DNA of 64,000 nucleotides from Arthrinium phaeospermum (taxonomy: Eukaryota; Ascomycota; Sordariomycetes; Amphisphaeriales; Apiosporaceae): positions 806,001 to 870,000 of the forward strand of contig QYRS01000007.1 of assembly GCA_006503535.1 (NCBI GenBank). The letters are read 5' to 3'. The first letter of the stretch is position 1; every line of letters begins with the position of its first letter. A program made the position numbers and the translations under genes. The notes beneath the pieces are model-generated. The model saw nothing but the letters and a program-made list of their open reading frames with translations. It made no database searches and was not told the origin of the DNA. Shown here in pieces: positions 11,208-21,498 of this stretch.

Positions 11208-11975
11208 GACGAAGGGCGACTTGACGCGAATTACGTGGTGTTTGTGATGGTAGGAGTAGGTAGAGGTGGTCGCGAGATGGAAAGCACCATGCAGGTAATG
11301 ATTAATGGCTGATGGTGTTGTGTTGGTGGCAGGGTTGTTGTACAATGCCAGGCTGCGCTCCTTTTGGAGTGCGACAGAGGTAAGCAAGGCTTGGTTCGGG
11401 GGTACTTATCGATGGCTGGTTTGGAACTGGGAATCGTGACGATAAAAAATGAAGTTAAAACGGATAGGCGCTGTTGACACTGTAGATGACTGGTGTAAAG
11501 AAAAGAAATAGTAAGCCAGGTTTATTTTCCCCTTCGCAGTAAATAGTATCTAAATCAGATCAGAGTTTGAAATCAATGATTCAATTGATGGTTGTTTGAG
11601 CCGCTCGCCCCCGGATGCAGCCCAGCAGTGAATGAGAATGAGTCCATCATTTCAATGTTCCAGCTGCTAAAACGCCCATGCCACACGCGGCGCAGAGAGC
11701 TCAAGCTACAGTGCTGCTGCTGCTGCTACCTTACTTGGTTTTGGGGAGCGTGTCGCGCCTGCTGCTTCTAGAACGGGCAGAACTTGAGGGCGCCATGTTC
11801 TACCGAGCACCGACGCTAGCGACTCACTAAACCTGGAAAGCTCGATGATACCAGTTGCGATGTACCCTGAAATCCCATCAACCCCACCATCAACAGCTAG
11901 CCAGCCATCCCACCTTCTGCCATTACCAATCCTGTCAGTCCTTAGCATACAACAACAAAACAAAATCCCAATTAC
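11208..11975. other. Divergent promoter region IEC3/MYG1
   Basis: This 768-bp stretch between two oppositely oriented starts should hold both promoters. I see no coding signal in it. Confidence 0.5.
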
Positions 11976-13067
11976 ATGATCCGGAGCGTCTTCAAAATGG
12001 CCGAATCAGCATCCAAGCGTCTCAAGACCTCCGGCTCGTCGGGCCTCGCCATTGGCACCCACAATGGCCACTTCCACGCCGACGAGGCCCTGGCCGTCTA
12101 CATGCTGCGCCAGCTGCCCGCCTACCGTGACGCCGCCCTGGTGCGGACCCGCGACCCGGCCCTGCTGGAGACCTGCCACACCGTCGTCGACGTCGGCGGC
12201 GAGTACGACGCCGCCAAGAACCGGTACGACCACCACCAGCGCACCTTTGACACCACCTTCCCCGGCCGCCAGACCAAGCTGAGCAGCGCCGGCCTGGTCT
12301 ACCTGCACTTCGGCCGCGCGCTGGTCGCGCAGCAGCTCGAGGGCAAGCACGCCGAGGACAGCGACGAGGTCGGCCTCCTGTGGAACAAGCTCTACGAGTC
12401 CTTCATCGAGGCCCTCGACGCCCATGACAACGGCATCTCCGCCTACGACCCGGCCGCCGTCGCCGCCGCCGGGCTCGAGAAGCGCTTCAGCACGGGGGCC
12501 TTCACCCTGGGCGCCATGGTCGGCCGCTTGAACCCCAACTGGAACGACCCGACCCCGTCGGACCCCGCCGCCGCCCAGGCCGCCGAGGACGCCCGCTTCG
12601 TCGAGGCGAGCGAGCGCATCGGCACCGAGTTCTCCCGCGACCTCGAGTTCTACGCCAAGGCCTGGATGCCCGCCCGCGAGATCGTGCGCGCCGCCTACAA
12701 CAAGCGCCTCGAGTACGACCCCGAGGGCCGCGTCATGGTCCTCGAGGGCCAGAGCGTCCCGTGGAAGGACCACCTCTACACCCTTGAGGAGGCCGAGGGC
12801 AACGTCGACAAGAAGGTCCTCTACGTCCTGTACGCCGAGAAGCCGGTGCCCGACGCCAAGTGGAGAATCCAGTGCGTGCCCGAGACCAGCAACTCGTTCC
12901 AGAGCAGAAAGCCTCTGCCCGAGCCCTGGAGGGGTGCCCGTGACGAGGCTCTGGACGCCATCACCGGTATCCCCGGTGGTGTGTTTGTCCACGCCGCAGG
13001 CTTCATCGGAGGAAACAAGACCTTCGATGGTGCTAAGGATATGGCTGTCAAGGCCCTGTCTATGTGA
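11976..13067 (+). CDS. MYG1: MYG1 family exonuclease
   Basis: An intronless gene of 363 codons, the usual length for the MYG1/GAMM1 (UPF0160) family. Members are DHH-fold metal-dependent 3'-5' RNA exonucleases found in nucleus and mitochondria. The metal-binding motifs are present: THNGHFHADE (about residues 28-37), VDVGGEYD (about 71-78) and YDHHQR (about 84-89). The remainder follows the family to the end, including a glycine-rich GIPGGVFVHAAGFIGG block near the C-terminus. The first ATG (11976) gives MIRSVFK before a second ATG at 11997 (MAESASK). The basic, non-acidic extension from the first could act as a weak mitochondrial presequence and the second could give a nuclear form, so both starts are plausible. 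GC content at third positions is high, as for other conserved genes here. Confidence 0.93.
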   Translation: MIRSVFKMAESASKRLKTSGSSGLAIGTHNGHFHADEALAVYMLRQLPAYRDAALVRTRDPALLETCHTVVDVGGEYDAAKNRYDHHQRTFDTTFPGRQTKLSSAGLVYLHFGRALVAQQLEGKHAEDSDEVGLLWNKLYESFIEALDAHDNGISAYDPAAVAAAGLEKRFSTGAFTLGAMVGRLNPNWNDPTPSDPAAAQAAEDARFVEASERIGTEFSRDLEFYAKAWMPAREIVRAAYNKRLEYDPEGRVMVLEGQSVPWKDHLYTLEEAEGNVDKKVLYVLYAEKPVPDAKWRIQCVPETSNSFQSRKPLPEPWRGARDEALDAITGIPGGVFVHAAGFIGGNKTFDGAKDMAVKALSM

Positions 13068-14089
13068 TGCTGGACATCAACTCAAAATTCTCTTCCTAAA
13101 TTGGAGGAAGGGTTTCGGTTATGACGCTCATGAAAAAAAAGGGGTTGCACGTTAAGTCATGAATCACGGCATAGATAAAAGACTTGAATAAAGACGATGG
13201 CAGCTTCTGTTAAGCGGCCCATGATCAATTCTCATTGCATTGTTATGAACATGCACAAAACATAAGCAGCGATTGAACAGTGTGTTTGGTTTATCCGTAG
13301 TATTTGTACCGCTGTTAACATGTACACCGAACGCAAGTGAGAACTCGATAGCTGTCTGGCTGGTGCGTAACGGTATATCGAAACGGTGATATGAAGACCG
13401 CACTCAGCGTTCAGCGGCAGCAGCGGCGACAACGACGACAACGGAACACAAATTGGGTTGGTGGTTTACCCGTTATTCTTGTGCCTTCATATCAGAGCAA
13501 GGAAACCAAAACAAGAAAAAAAAATAGTATCAACCCAGAAACGCCGTGGAACTGGTTTTCCCCTCGTAGCCTTCGTGAAACGGAACAAGAACTCTTTCGT
13601 CCCCCTCACCACCGCCTCTCCACCAAAAGTCCCTGCGCTGCTAATCCTCAGTGACCCCGCAAGGAGAGAAGAATCCCTCTGTCGGGGTCACTGTTACACC
13701 ATTCCTGCCAGAATAGCAATTCAACTCCAAAAGTGAGCGTTGTGGACCCCCAAGGGAGCCCAATTTCGGGTATGAGATGAGGGAGTATACATCTGTGCCC
13801 GTGGGGATAGATAAGACGTTTCCCGGAGTCTGGCGGTCGACCACCCATCTCTCTTTCTTTCCGTCGCTCTCGAAAGTTCACCGACTTTTTGAGCGTAAAA
13901 ACATGATGTAAAATTTGCCGAGATCTTGTGGGTGCCTGTCTTCCAACGCCGCGCGCGAAGTGCAAGTTCTGGGGGGCACCGCTTTCCTCTCGGTCCTTTC
14001 TTTTTCTTCTTGTTGGTCTTGTCTCTTTTCTCTTCCTTTTTAGTCGAGAAGGAGGGGGCACCTAACAAATAAAGCTGTCTTGTGCCACT
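13068..14089. other. Convergent intergenic region MYG1/IGO1
   Basis: This is the 3' flank of both genes. It contains several short A- or T-rich tracts. The overlapping open frames around 13650-14060 are low in complexity and show no domain, so no gene is called. Confidence 0.5.
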
Positions 14090-14873
14090 CTATCTTCGGA
14101 TCGGGATACCTTGGGGCTCAGCACCGTCCTCTGCCACAGCAGAGTCGGTGCCTGCTGCGGCTGCCACTGCCGCCGCCGCCGCGTGCCCCTTCTCCTCGGC
14201 GTCGTCGGCGCTCGTCTCGCGGTTCAGGAAGCTGCTCTCCTTGATGGGGGAGGAGCTGTTGCCCGGGTGGCCGGCTAGGTTGCCGGCGCCGCCCACGCCG
14301 CCGGGGGAGGTGCCCGAGATGCTGCCGTGGTGCTGGGCGTGGCCAGCGTTGGTGCCGTTGAGGTGGGGGACGTTCTCGGGGGTGGGGTGCTGGGTGCCGA
14401 CGGAGCCCGTGTCGACGCTGTCGCCCTTGCCGGCCTTGGACATGGCGTAGTCGCCCGAGTCGAAGTACTTGCGGTCCTTGAGGTGCTTGGCGAAGTGGTC
14501 CGACTTGGAGGGCAGCTTGCCGTAGAGGCGGAAGAGGCGCTGCTCGTCGGGCGAGAGCGACTGCGGTAGGGCGTTCAACATCATGTCAGTTTACTGGTTT
14601 TCTCTCTTTCTCGAATGGTAAAGCAAACAGGGAATGGGGATTCCGGGTGAGTATTTTTCAAAATGCAGCATTTTAGACGTTGTACGTGTTCGCCGACCCC
14701 CAAATTCTCTTTGTCCCGCCGTCCTGCTTGTGCTGGGCGTTGGGCGCGAGGTTTGAAATGGGTAGCGGGCGGGTGAGGTGGGGTGGGCTGATAGTTCGCA
14801 ACGCAAGCGGGTGAAACGAGGAATTGGGGGAGCTCACCTTGACGTCAATCTTGTTCTTCTGGTGAGGGTTCAT
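14090..14873 (-). CDS. IGO1: Endosulfine family PP2A inhibitor (Igo1-like)
   Basis: Two exons, 14873-14838 (12 codons) and 14560-14090, are joined through a 277-nt intron with donor GTGAGC, a CTGAC branch point about 25 nt before the acceptor CGCAG, and phase 0; total 168 residues. The protein starts MNPHQKNKIDVK and continues LSPDEQRLFRLYGKLPS. It contains FDSGDY (about residues 45-50), the motif phosphorylated on serine by Greatwall/Rim15 kinases, which turns endosulfines into inhibitors of PP2A-B55 during quiescence entry or mitosis. The C-terminal half is low-complexity (Gly, Ala, His). An ATG pair at 14584/14581 inside the intron is in frame with exon 2 and preceded by a stop, so an alternative N-terminus from an internal start is possible. 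I prefer the spliced model because it reproduces the MNPHQ-type start I recall for filamentous fungi. Confidence 0.85.
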
Positions 14874-17416
14874 GTTGGCGGTTTGGCGGTCGCAACAGGA
14901 GAAAATAAGTGTGTATGTGTGTGTGGAAGGGGAGGAAATATTTATTTGGTGTTGTCGTCGTGCCCAGCTTGGTAACAAGTTTAGTGGTGGTAGGATGGGC
15001 TTTACTGGGTTTCGCAGGTTTGGGTTCGTCGTTTGAAAGTGCCTGGGCTCCGACGGGGGGTTGGAGGAGAGCGGGAGCGGGGGATAAAATAAATCCAAGG
15101 GACAGGACAGGACAGCTGCTGGTTGGTACGGTGTATGCTTTGCCCTCCTTGCGCACTTGGCCTAGCGTAATGCGTTGCGTTTCGTTGCGCAGACCAGTTG
15201 CAGACTGGACTGACCGATCGACTCTGGTTGATCAATTGATTGATCGATGGGTGGAATGTCGCAGTGGTCAAGTCGTGGTGGGTGGTGGGATGAGATGGTG
15301 GATTACCCGTGGATTTTGGGGGGGTCTCGGGGGTCCAATCAAGGGGGCCTCTACAGCCTACAGCAGGCTAACTGCCAGGTAAAAGACTGTAAGTGACCAA
15401 AAGAAGAGGAGAGGGATGTGGAGGATGCTTTGAAGGGAACAAATATGATAGGCAGGTCTTTTCTTTGATCCGGGCAGACCTCCCCTTCACGCAAGTGTGC
15501 CTATCGTCTCTTTCATCTGATTCCTGAGAGTGAGAGAGGCAAGAGGCGAGGCCTGGAGAAAGCTTGAGAGAGATGGTGGCTTTTGCTTGCTCCTACAAGC
15601 CTTAATGCTATCTATCAATCTGAACCTAGGTTAGCAAGGGCAGTGCGTGGCATTCAAGGGAAGTCCCATTGATTTTGCCTCTGCCTGTAAGTCCCAGGGC
15701 TCGATTGGGAACCAATCGAGCCATCTGGCATCCTTTCCATGCAAGCAACAGATGCTGAAGACTGATATGCATTATTGTTCATGCGTGTGGTGGAGAGGAC
15801 CCCTACGGTTAGGTGCGTGCCTCATACCTAGTTGTCATCCAGCCCATCCTCATAGACAGAAGCAAACATTTACATCCTTGGGAGATGGTTTGTCGTACAC
15901 ACAGCAACAACAACATTTTTACATAATAAGCCCAGTCAGGCGAGAAGACCACCACTGCTTCCGCCCGTACAATCTCCAAGCACTTCGTCTACACAGCATG
16001 CTTCGGCAGGCTTCTGCTGTGAAACCTATCATATCAGCGCCGTTGGGGATATCGGGAATCTCGATAGCTACATGACTAGCTACTAGAGATCGCCAGAGCT
16101 ATTGCGACCCGACTGGCGAGTTTGCGGGGAAAGCAACGCATCCAGCCGTCCAGCAGCAACGATAGCAGCAGCAGCGATGCATACTACTACTTACTGACCC
16201 TGTCGATCCGAGCTTCTCCTGCCTCACAAGACCTTCTCTGATCTGCTTTGCTGCCAAATCCCCTCCAAAAGAGCCAATTGATGAACCAAAAAGTTCACAG
16301 CTCGGCGCATCGACAAGGATTGTGACGTAGGGCTACGCAATACGAATCTTACCTCTTTTCACATCTCACAGTTGTCTTGGCGTCACAGAGTCTAGATCGT
16401 CGGGGGCTTGCCTCTTCTCTGGGGAGAGTTTTCCTCTCGCTGCCGGCTCCCCGGCCGACATGCCCGCCCCTGCATCCATCCAGCGGCAGGTGAGACCCCA
16501 AAAGACTTGCGACTGACCAACTCGCATATTGTAACGAAGCATGTAGATGGTGAGAAGGGCAACTTTTTCCAAACAATAAAATAGAGTTCGCTAGATTGAT
16601 GCATCCGAGGTGTATAGGGGGGAGGCTCGGCATCTCCATTGGCAGCGCCTGGTCGGACTCCAACTCCTGGCTGTCAACCTACCATTGATCTCCCGTCAGA
16701 GATATAATGGCATGCCTGCCCTGCACGGCAGGTGTGCTACTGCAAAGTACGATATCGTCTGACTATGCGATGCTAGCCAAGCAAGGAGGACAGCACCACA
16801 GCTGCAGCTAGTCCCTCTCGACGGCTCCTAATGGCCGAACGGCCTTGGCGACATTTCTTGATCATGCGACCCATTGTAGCTCGAGATATGGCGCCAGAGA
16901 CACGCATTCGGCCGGCACATCAGCTTGTACTAGAACATGAAGCCAACCAATTTCGGGCTGGCTGATATGCCGGGGCGTGCCGTTCTCATAAATCTCGATA
17001 GTCGGATATCCTTGTGTCATTGATATCCTACTATCCTTCAAAGAGAGTGAAATATGCAACCTTCTGTGGCAGTCCGTGAACAGCACTCCTCAGGTGCGGA
17101 GTCGATTTTTCTCTGCATGCAGTAGCAGAGACAAACCGCGGGATCACATCCGCTTGGCTGGAGCGGAGAGACAAGCGAGCCCTTGCTCTGCCACCCGGCT
17201 ACCGGATATGTGCGTGCCCATTACGTCGACAAACGTGAAAAGCCATGACAGCGAGCGAGCCAGCACACAACGCACTTACACAAGCGCATGAACCCTCATC
17301 GGCGGCCTTACAGCACTAATACGTCGCATAAAAAAAACGGCTTCACCGCACTTACTCTGCATTAACCACTACGTTGCCTATTACCTAATTCAGGTCGCAA
17401 AAAGAGAGCGGTCACC
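14874..17416. other. Long intergenic region, divergent IGO1/cupin gene
   Basis: No gene is recognisable in 2.5 kb. Simple-sequence stretches include TG-rich sequence near 14909-14930 and CAA repeats near 15902-15915. The long distance fits a nutrient- or stress-controlled promoter for IGO1, but that is only inference. Confidence 0.45.
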
Positions 17417-17928
17417 ATGGCCCCGCCGCCGCAGCCGCAGCCGTCGCAGCCCGTCCGCCTTGCCCGGGGCGCCGACCTCCAGACGTCCGGTGGCCAGACG
17501 GACGGTATGCTTCGCCAGAACGCCATCACGGATCTCTGCGACGGCATCTGCGCTTCTCGTGTAAGTTTGAAGTAATCCCTCCTCAACACCAAATACGGTA
17601 ATAAATGATGAGCGCTGCCTTCAATGCTAATTATGCTCCCCCACAGATGATAGCCAAGCCCCATTCCTCATCCGCGGTGCACCACCACGGCGCCCAAGAC
17701 ACGATTGTCGTCGCGCTCTCGGGCCGCGGCACCGTCGTCAGCGAGGGGGGCCACAAGCGCGTCGATCTGCAGCCGGGGGACTTCTGCCTGATCCCGGCGT
17801 GGGCCGAGCACCAGGAGGTGAACGAGGGCGACGAGGACGTGGTCTGGGGCATCGTGCGAAGCGGCCGCGCGCCAGAGGTCGTAAATCTCACAGGATGGGG
17901 AGGGGGTCCGGCCAGCGATAGCAAATGA
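17417..17928 (+). CDS. Small cupin-domain protein
   Basis: Two exons (17417-17560 and 17647-17928) separated by an 86-nt intron (donor GTAAGT, acceptor CACAG, phase 0) encode 141 residues. The second exon is a single cupin barrel: HHHGAQDTIVVALSGRG carries the metal-binding histidines of motif 1, and LQPGDFCLIPAWAEHQ gives the PGD turn and the histidine of motif 2. Such stand-alone cupins are typically metal-dependent enzymes or binding proteins; the substrate cannot be told from sequence. The N-terminus is proline- and glutamine-rich and has no signal peptide, suggesting a cytosolic protein. The start is supported by an ACC immediately before ATG, a good fungal context. Confidence 0.85.
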
Positions 17929-18246
17929 TCTTGTGATGCCAGAATAGTTGAATAGATCTATAGTCGCATGCACCGTGTCACGGCGCTGCAACCGGTGCTC
18001 TAACCAACCGGCCAACCCGACCCCCAAAAGGACGAAGTTGTCAAGTCAGCGCCTTGACCGTCTAGTAGAGCTTATCACCACCCCTTACACACCGGACTTT
18101 ATAGAGAGAGTTTGTTCAAGCCAGTCATATTCTACGAGTCGGGTAGCATTCATTGCATTGAAGAGACTCGGATTGCAGCATGTGGAGGATAGCCTTGGCT
18201 TGTTCGTGCTATAGTTACTAATAAGAGGCCGAGAATGTATCAAATC
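17929..18246. other. Intergenic, 3' flank of cupin gene
   Basis: No gene visible. It ends at the tRNA gene on the same strand. Confidence 0.5.
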
Positions 18247-18341
18247 GGGGATGTGGTCTAGTGGTATGACGTTTCCTTAGCACGCTCTACTCCGGTAGAC
18301 TGATATGGAAAAGGTTGTGAGTTCGATTCTTACCCTCTCCA
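18247..18341 (+). tRNA. tRNA gene with intron (anticodon AGC, tentative Ala)
   Basis: The sequence folds as a cloverleaf. The acceptor strands GGGGATG and CCTCTCC carry one mismatch and a G3-U70 pair. There is a D arm with an A box (TGGTCTAGTGG), an anticodon stem TTTCC/GGAAA and a T arm GTGAG/CTTAC around TTCGATT that supplies the B box. The anticodon loop is expanded by about 23 nt; removing an intron at the usual position after base 37 leaves a loop TTAGCAT with anticodon AGC. A T-run follows at 18350-18356, a polymerase III terminator. G3-U70 and AGC both point to alanine, but the D-arm region looks more like fungal tRNA-Pro, and the acceptor mismatch could mean a decaying copy. Confidence 0.5.
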
Positions 18342-18448
18342 CGATATTCTTTTTTTACTCTATCTCATTTGCAATTATCAACATAGTTGCATATCTATAA
18401 ACCTCTCTATCTTAATTGAGATCTATATTTTAATTAAAAAGTATGAAG

Positions 18449-18502
18449 TGGTGCAACTGGGAATCGATCCGTGTTACTAATACCAATTTAACGGTTCGCA
18501 CC
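18449..18502 (-). other. tRNA-like fragment
   Basis: Read on the minus strand, the ends GGTGCGA and TTGCACC followed by A can pair along seven positions like an acceptor stem. A GATCGATTCC sequence near the 3' end resembles a B box. The interior is only about 40 nt and does not form an anticodon or proper T arm, so this is at most a deleted tRNA copy or chance. Confidence 0.22.
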
Positions 18503-19469
18503 TATCTAACATGCCCAATAGACTTTTTTTAAACAAACAGTCGGTTGGTTTGTCAGCGTGGTGGGGCATGGGCGAGAAGCCCACGGCAGGCTTCAGCATG
18601 TCCTTGCCAGACACCGCACACGATTTCGGCAAAGTTGCAGCGGCCGCCGTTGGGCCTGACCTTACCTCTTCCACTGCCGTCCAAGCTTATGGAAGCGGCG
18701 GCCACATTTGCCCATGCAACTCACAAGTTCGTGGCAGGGAACAGGAGGAACATTAGTAACGATTTTATGAGTGAAGTAGGTAGGTAGTCCTCACGACATC
18801 CTTGTCTGTCTGTGGCTGGCATTGAATGCAACTCGAGAGCTCGAGTGCATGCACTGGTGCATCCCACGGAGGCATATACGACCCAGAATCGAAACCCACT
18901 GCAGCTGGCATTCGTACGGCCGAGCCGGGCTTCGTCTATTCGTAGAGCGTTTTATCGCAGGTGTTTAACTACGGATGGCTCTGGATAGCTCCTGTATCAG
19001 GTTTGGGGGGTAGTAAAGTCCGACTCGGCACACAGTTGAGGTGTTTGTGCAAACCAATATAGACCCCTGAGAGACGCTACTTTTTCACATACGACCATAT
19101 CCTGCTGAATACTAGGGATCCCGTCCGCTCTCCCATATATAAGCAGCAGAGAGCCGAATTAGTACTAGGGTCGGTGACGACCTGGGAATCCTCGGTGTTG
19201 TATGTTTTTTGTTTTGTCCATCTTTTTGCTCTGCTCATGACCAGTGTTATCAGGCAGTGCCGGCGATCAGACAAGGTAGGCAATAGCGGACTGCTGTGAG
19301 CGGCCAGTTTCTAAGACAAGAAATAGCAGACAGCCTGGCTGCTGATCCTTATGATAGATTCTTAAAATAGAATGCATAGTATGCAGACCTCATTTATGCT
19401 GCCGATCTGCTGCTGTATCGGAAAAAGCTGAAGAGATGAACGAGGCAAGGTTATCAGGCAGTTGGGGAG

Positions 19470-19735
19470 ATGCCGGAGACGATGCGGGCCAAGTCAGGCT
19501 ACAAGGTGGAAGAGTTCAACGTCCTGGTGGGCTCGGTGCTGGCGGCATGCGACAGCAACGGCTGCGACGTGGAACACGGAGAAGTGCAACATGGCGCACT
19601 GCATCAAGATCGACGGGAACAACTCGGACGACAGCCACGGCAACATGCTCGAGATCGTGGGCAAGTTCATCAAGGGCTTACTGCACCAGCTCCGGCTGCG
19701 GCTTCCTGCCTGCCGTCAGCTACAGAGGTACTTGA
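19470..19735 (+). pseudogene. Broken small cysteine-containing gene, family not identified
   Basis: This GC-rich island inside AT-richer surroundings shows codon-like composition in three successive frames. Frame 1 reads through VEEFNVLVGSV and ACDSNGC. A second frame carries EKCNMAHCIKIDG and continues to about 19690. A third carries SGCGFLPAVSY and ends at a stop at 19733-19735. Each switch needs only one or two missing bases. The cysteine spacing suggests a small secreted protein ancestor, but I do not recognise the family and see no signal peptide upstream. It could also be an intact gene mis-sequenced. Confidence 0.4.
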
Positions 19736-20426
19736 AATGTTGCTTGATGTACAACAGCACGCAAGTAGAGACTACCATATTGCCAGACTGTACAAGGTCA
19801 CCCATCAAACCCCGATACTTCTCACTGAAACCGGCGAACCCGCCTACGAATGAACGAATGCATGAATCAGGCTGGCAGATTATAGCGCCTCTCTGTTGAT
19901 CGGCATTTCTCTATGTTTTCTAACCAAATGTTAATTAGCGGATATGCAGAGAGTCTCGATGATGATGGCGGCGGCGGCCGGTAGGCACACGACTGACACT
20001 TCTCTGGCCGATCTCGCCTTGAATATGTTCGATCTGGGGACTGGTGAGCCAACAGGAGAAATCATTACCTGCGATGTTTGCTACGTTTAGTATATAAGCC
20101 AATAATCTCATGCTCAATGAGCAGACTCTGCATTCAGGCTTGACGATCAGGTTCGATGGTCAGGCTCGATGGCGTGTTTGCGAGAAACCAGCACATCTTG
20201 CGACTATAAGAAGGATCAGATCGACATTCACCAGCCTTCAGGTCGCGACTCTTGGAAACAACTCAGACTTTACATTTACGACTCCTCTCTTGTCTGATCC
20301 AGCAGATATACAGATCTTCCCAAAGTACCTATCTATCTTACACATCCTCAGTAACCAACCCCGACCCATTGCTCTTTTGATACTGAAGGGACTGACTATA
20401 GTTTAATTACTTTCGATAAGTAAACG

Positions 20427-20946
20427 ATGAAGTTCTCCATCAGTTCCGCCGCGACTCTACTCGTCGCCATCGCTTCCACGGCTTCCGCCACTGTCTACCA
20501 AGGTATCCGGACCGGTGTCCGCGGCTCAACCAGCCAGGTCGCCTGGTAAGTCTCTCCCTCTTCACTCCCACGAGCACGGCAGCTACTGTACCCCCATCTC
20601 TCCTTTAACTAGGAAAATAGAAGAAGTTGGGCGCCTCAAACAATACAGGCCCCCTCCTACAATCCTCCTCCTACCCCCAAAGCCCAAGAACTGATAAAGC
20701 ATTCGACGCAGGACCAACGGCACCCCAGACCCGTGCTCGCTCTTCACCAAGATCGTGGACGGCACCGACTCCCCCTGCGGCCAGGACTTCTATGTCGACG
20801 GTAGCAACGGGCCCTTCCGTCTCCTCAACTGCGGCGTCGGGGACCCGGTTCTCGAGCGCGCCGGCGAGTTCAACGCTGTGTGCAAGTTCGAACCCAGGAC
20901 GATCAACTGCCCCAAATCCCGCATTCAGCAGAATTGGTTCTGCTAG
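20427..20946 (+). CDS. Small secreted cysteine-rich protein
   Basis: Two exons (20427-20545 and 20712-20946) join through a 166-nt intron (donor GTAAGT, acceptor GCAG, phase 2) to give 117 residues. A clear signal peptide covers residues 1-21, with a hydrophobic core around LLVAIAS and a likely cut after ASA. The mature part of about 96 residues holds six cysteines (in PDPC, SPCGQ, LNCGV, VCKF, NCPK and the final residue), an even number compatible with three disulfides. There is no recognisable enzymatic domain. Small size, secretion and cysteines are the usual profile of candidate effectors or other apoplastic proteins; no function can be assigned. The gene converges with the Clr5-domain gene. 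Confidence 0.8.
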
Positions 20947-21498
20947 AGAACCCCGTGCGGTTTTGACCAAGAACCAGAAAGGGCGCAGAAGGGATGCTGG
21001 CGAAGTTCCTTGGTGGTATTGCGAAGGGAAAAGATAGCGGTGGTTGAGGTTGATGTTTCGGACATCCGCAGCTCGTTACGCACATCACCCTGAATGCAAG
21101 AAATTGACCCGTGGCCCATGAGTCACGCAGTCTTGGCCTTCGATGACCCCTGGGTTCGTCCTTTGGTGTTCCTCCCCTGGAACGCCCTGTTGTACAAGCC
21201 CAATGCTCCGTGTGAAAACCGTGGAACCGAAACCGAAGTAGCTGCCAGACATCACATGGTGTGACGCCCTCTTCCGTTGCGCCCAGCCTGTAGGCGACCA
21301 TCCCCTCAGCCAGAAGTATATTCGTGTGAAACCAACCCAGAACTTCACGTAAGCCTCGCTGTAACGGCCAAAACGCACGCGAGAATATACAAGAAAGTCT
21401 TCCTTCCCATGACCAGACGTGCGTCTAATAACACATTATAGTGACCAGATCGTATCCATGTTGACGTCCGAACGTTTGACTGTGAGAAACCATGTCAC
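20947..21498. other. Convergent intergenic region
   Basis: This is the 3' flank of the secreted protein gene and the Clr5-domain gene. Nothing else is seen. Confidence 0.5.

Larger units (their letters stand above)
18342..20426. other. Intergenic region with gene remnants
   Basis: Apart from the tRNA-like fragment at 18449-18502 and the broken small gene at 19470-19735, listed separately, I see no coding signal. The part after the tRNA (18350-18450) is AT-rich compared with the rest of the window. Confidence 0.45.

Noticed and set aside
12006..12992. A 328-codon minus-strand ORF opposite MYG1
   Set aside because: Low-complexity Gly/Val/Leu content typical of an antisense shadow; MYG1 motifs are on the plus strand.
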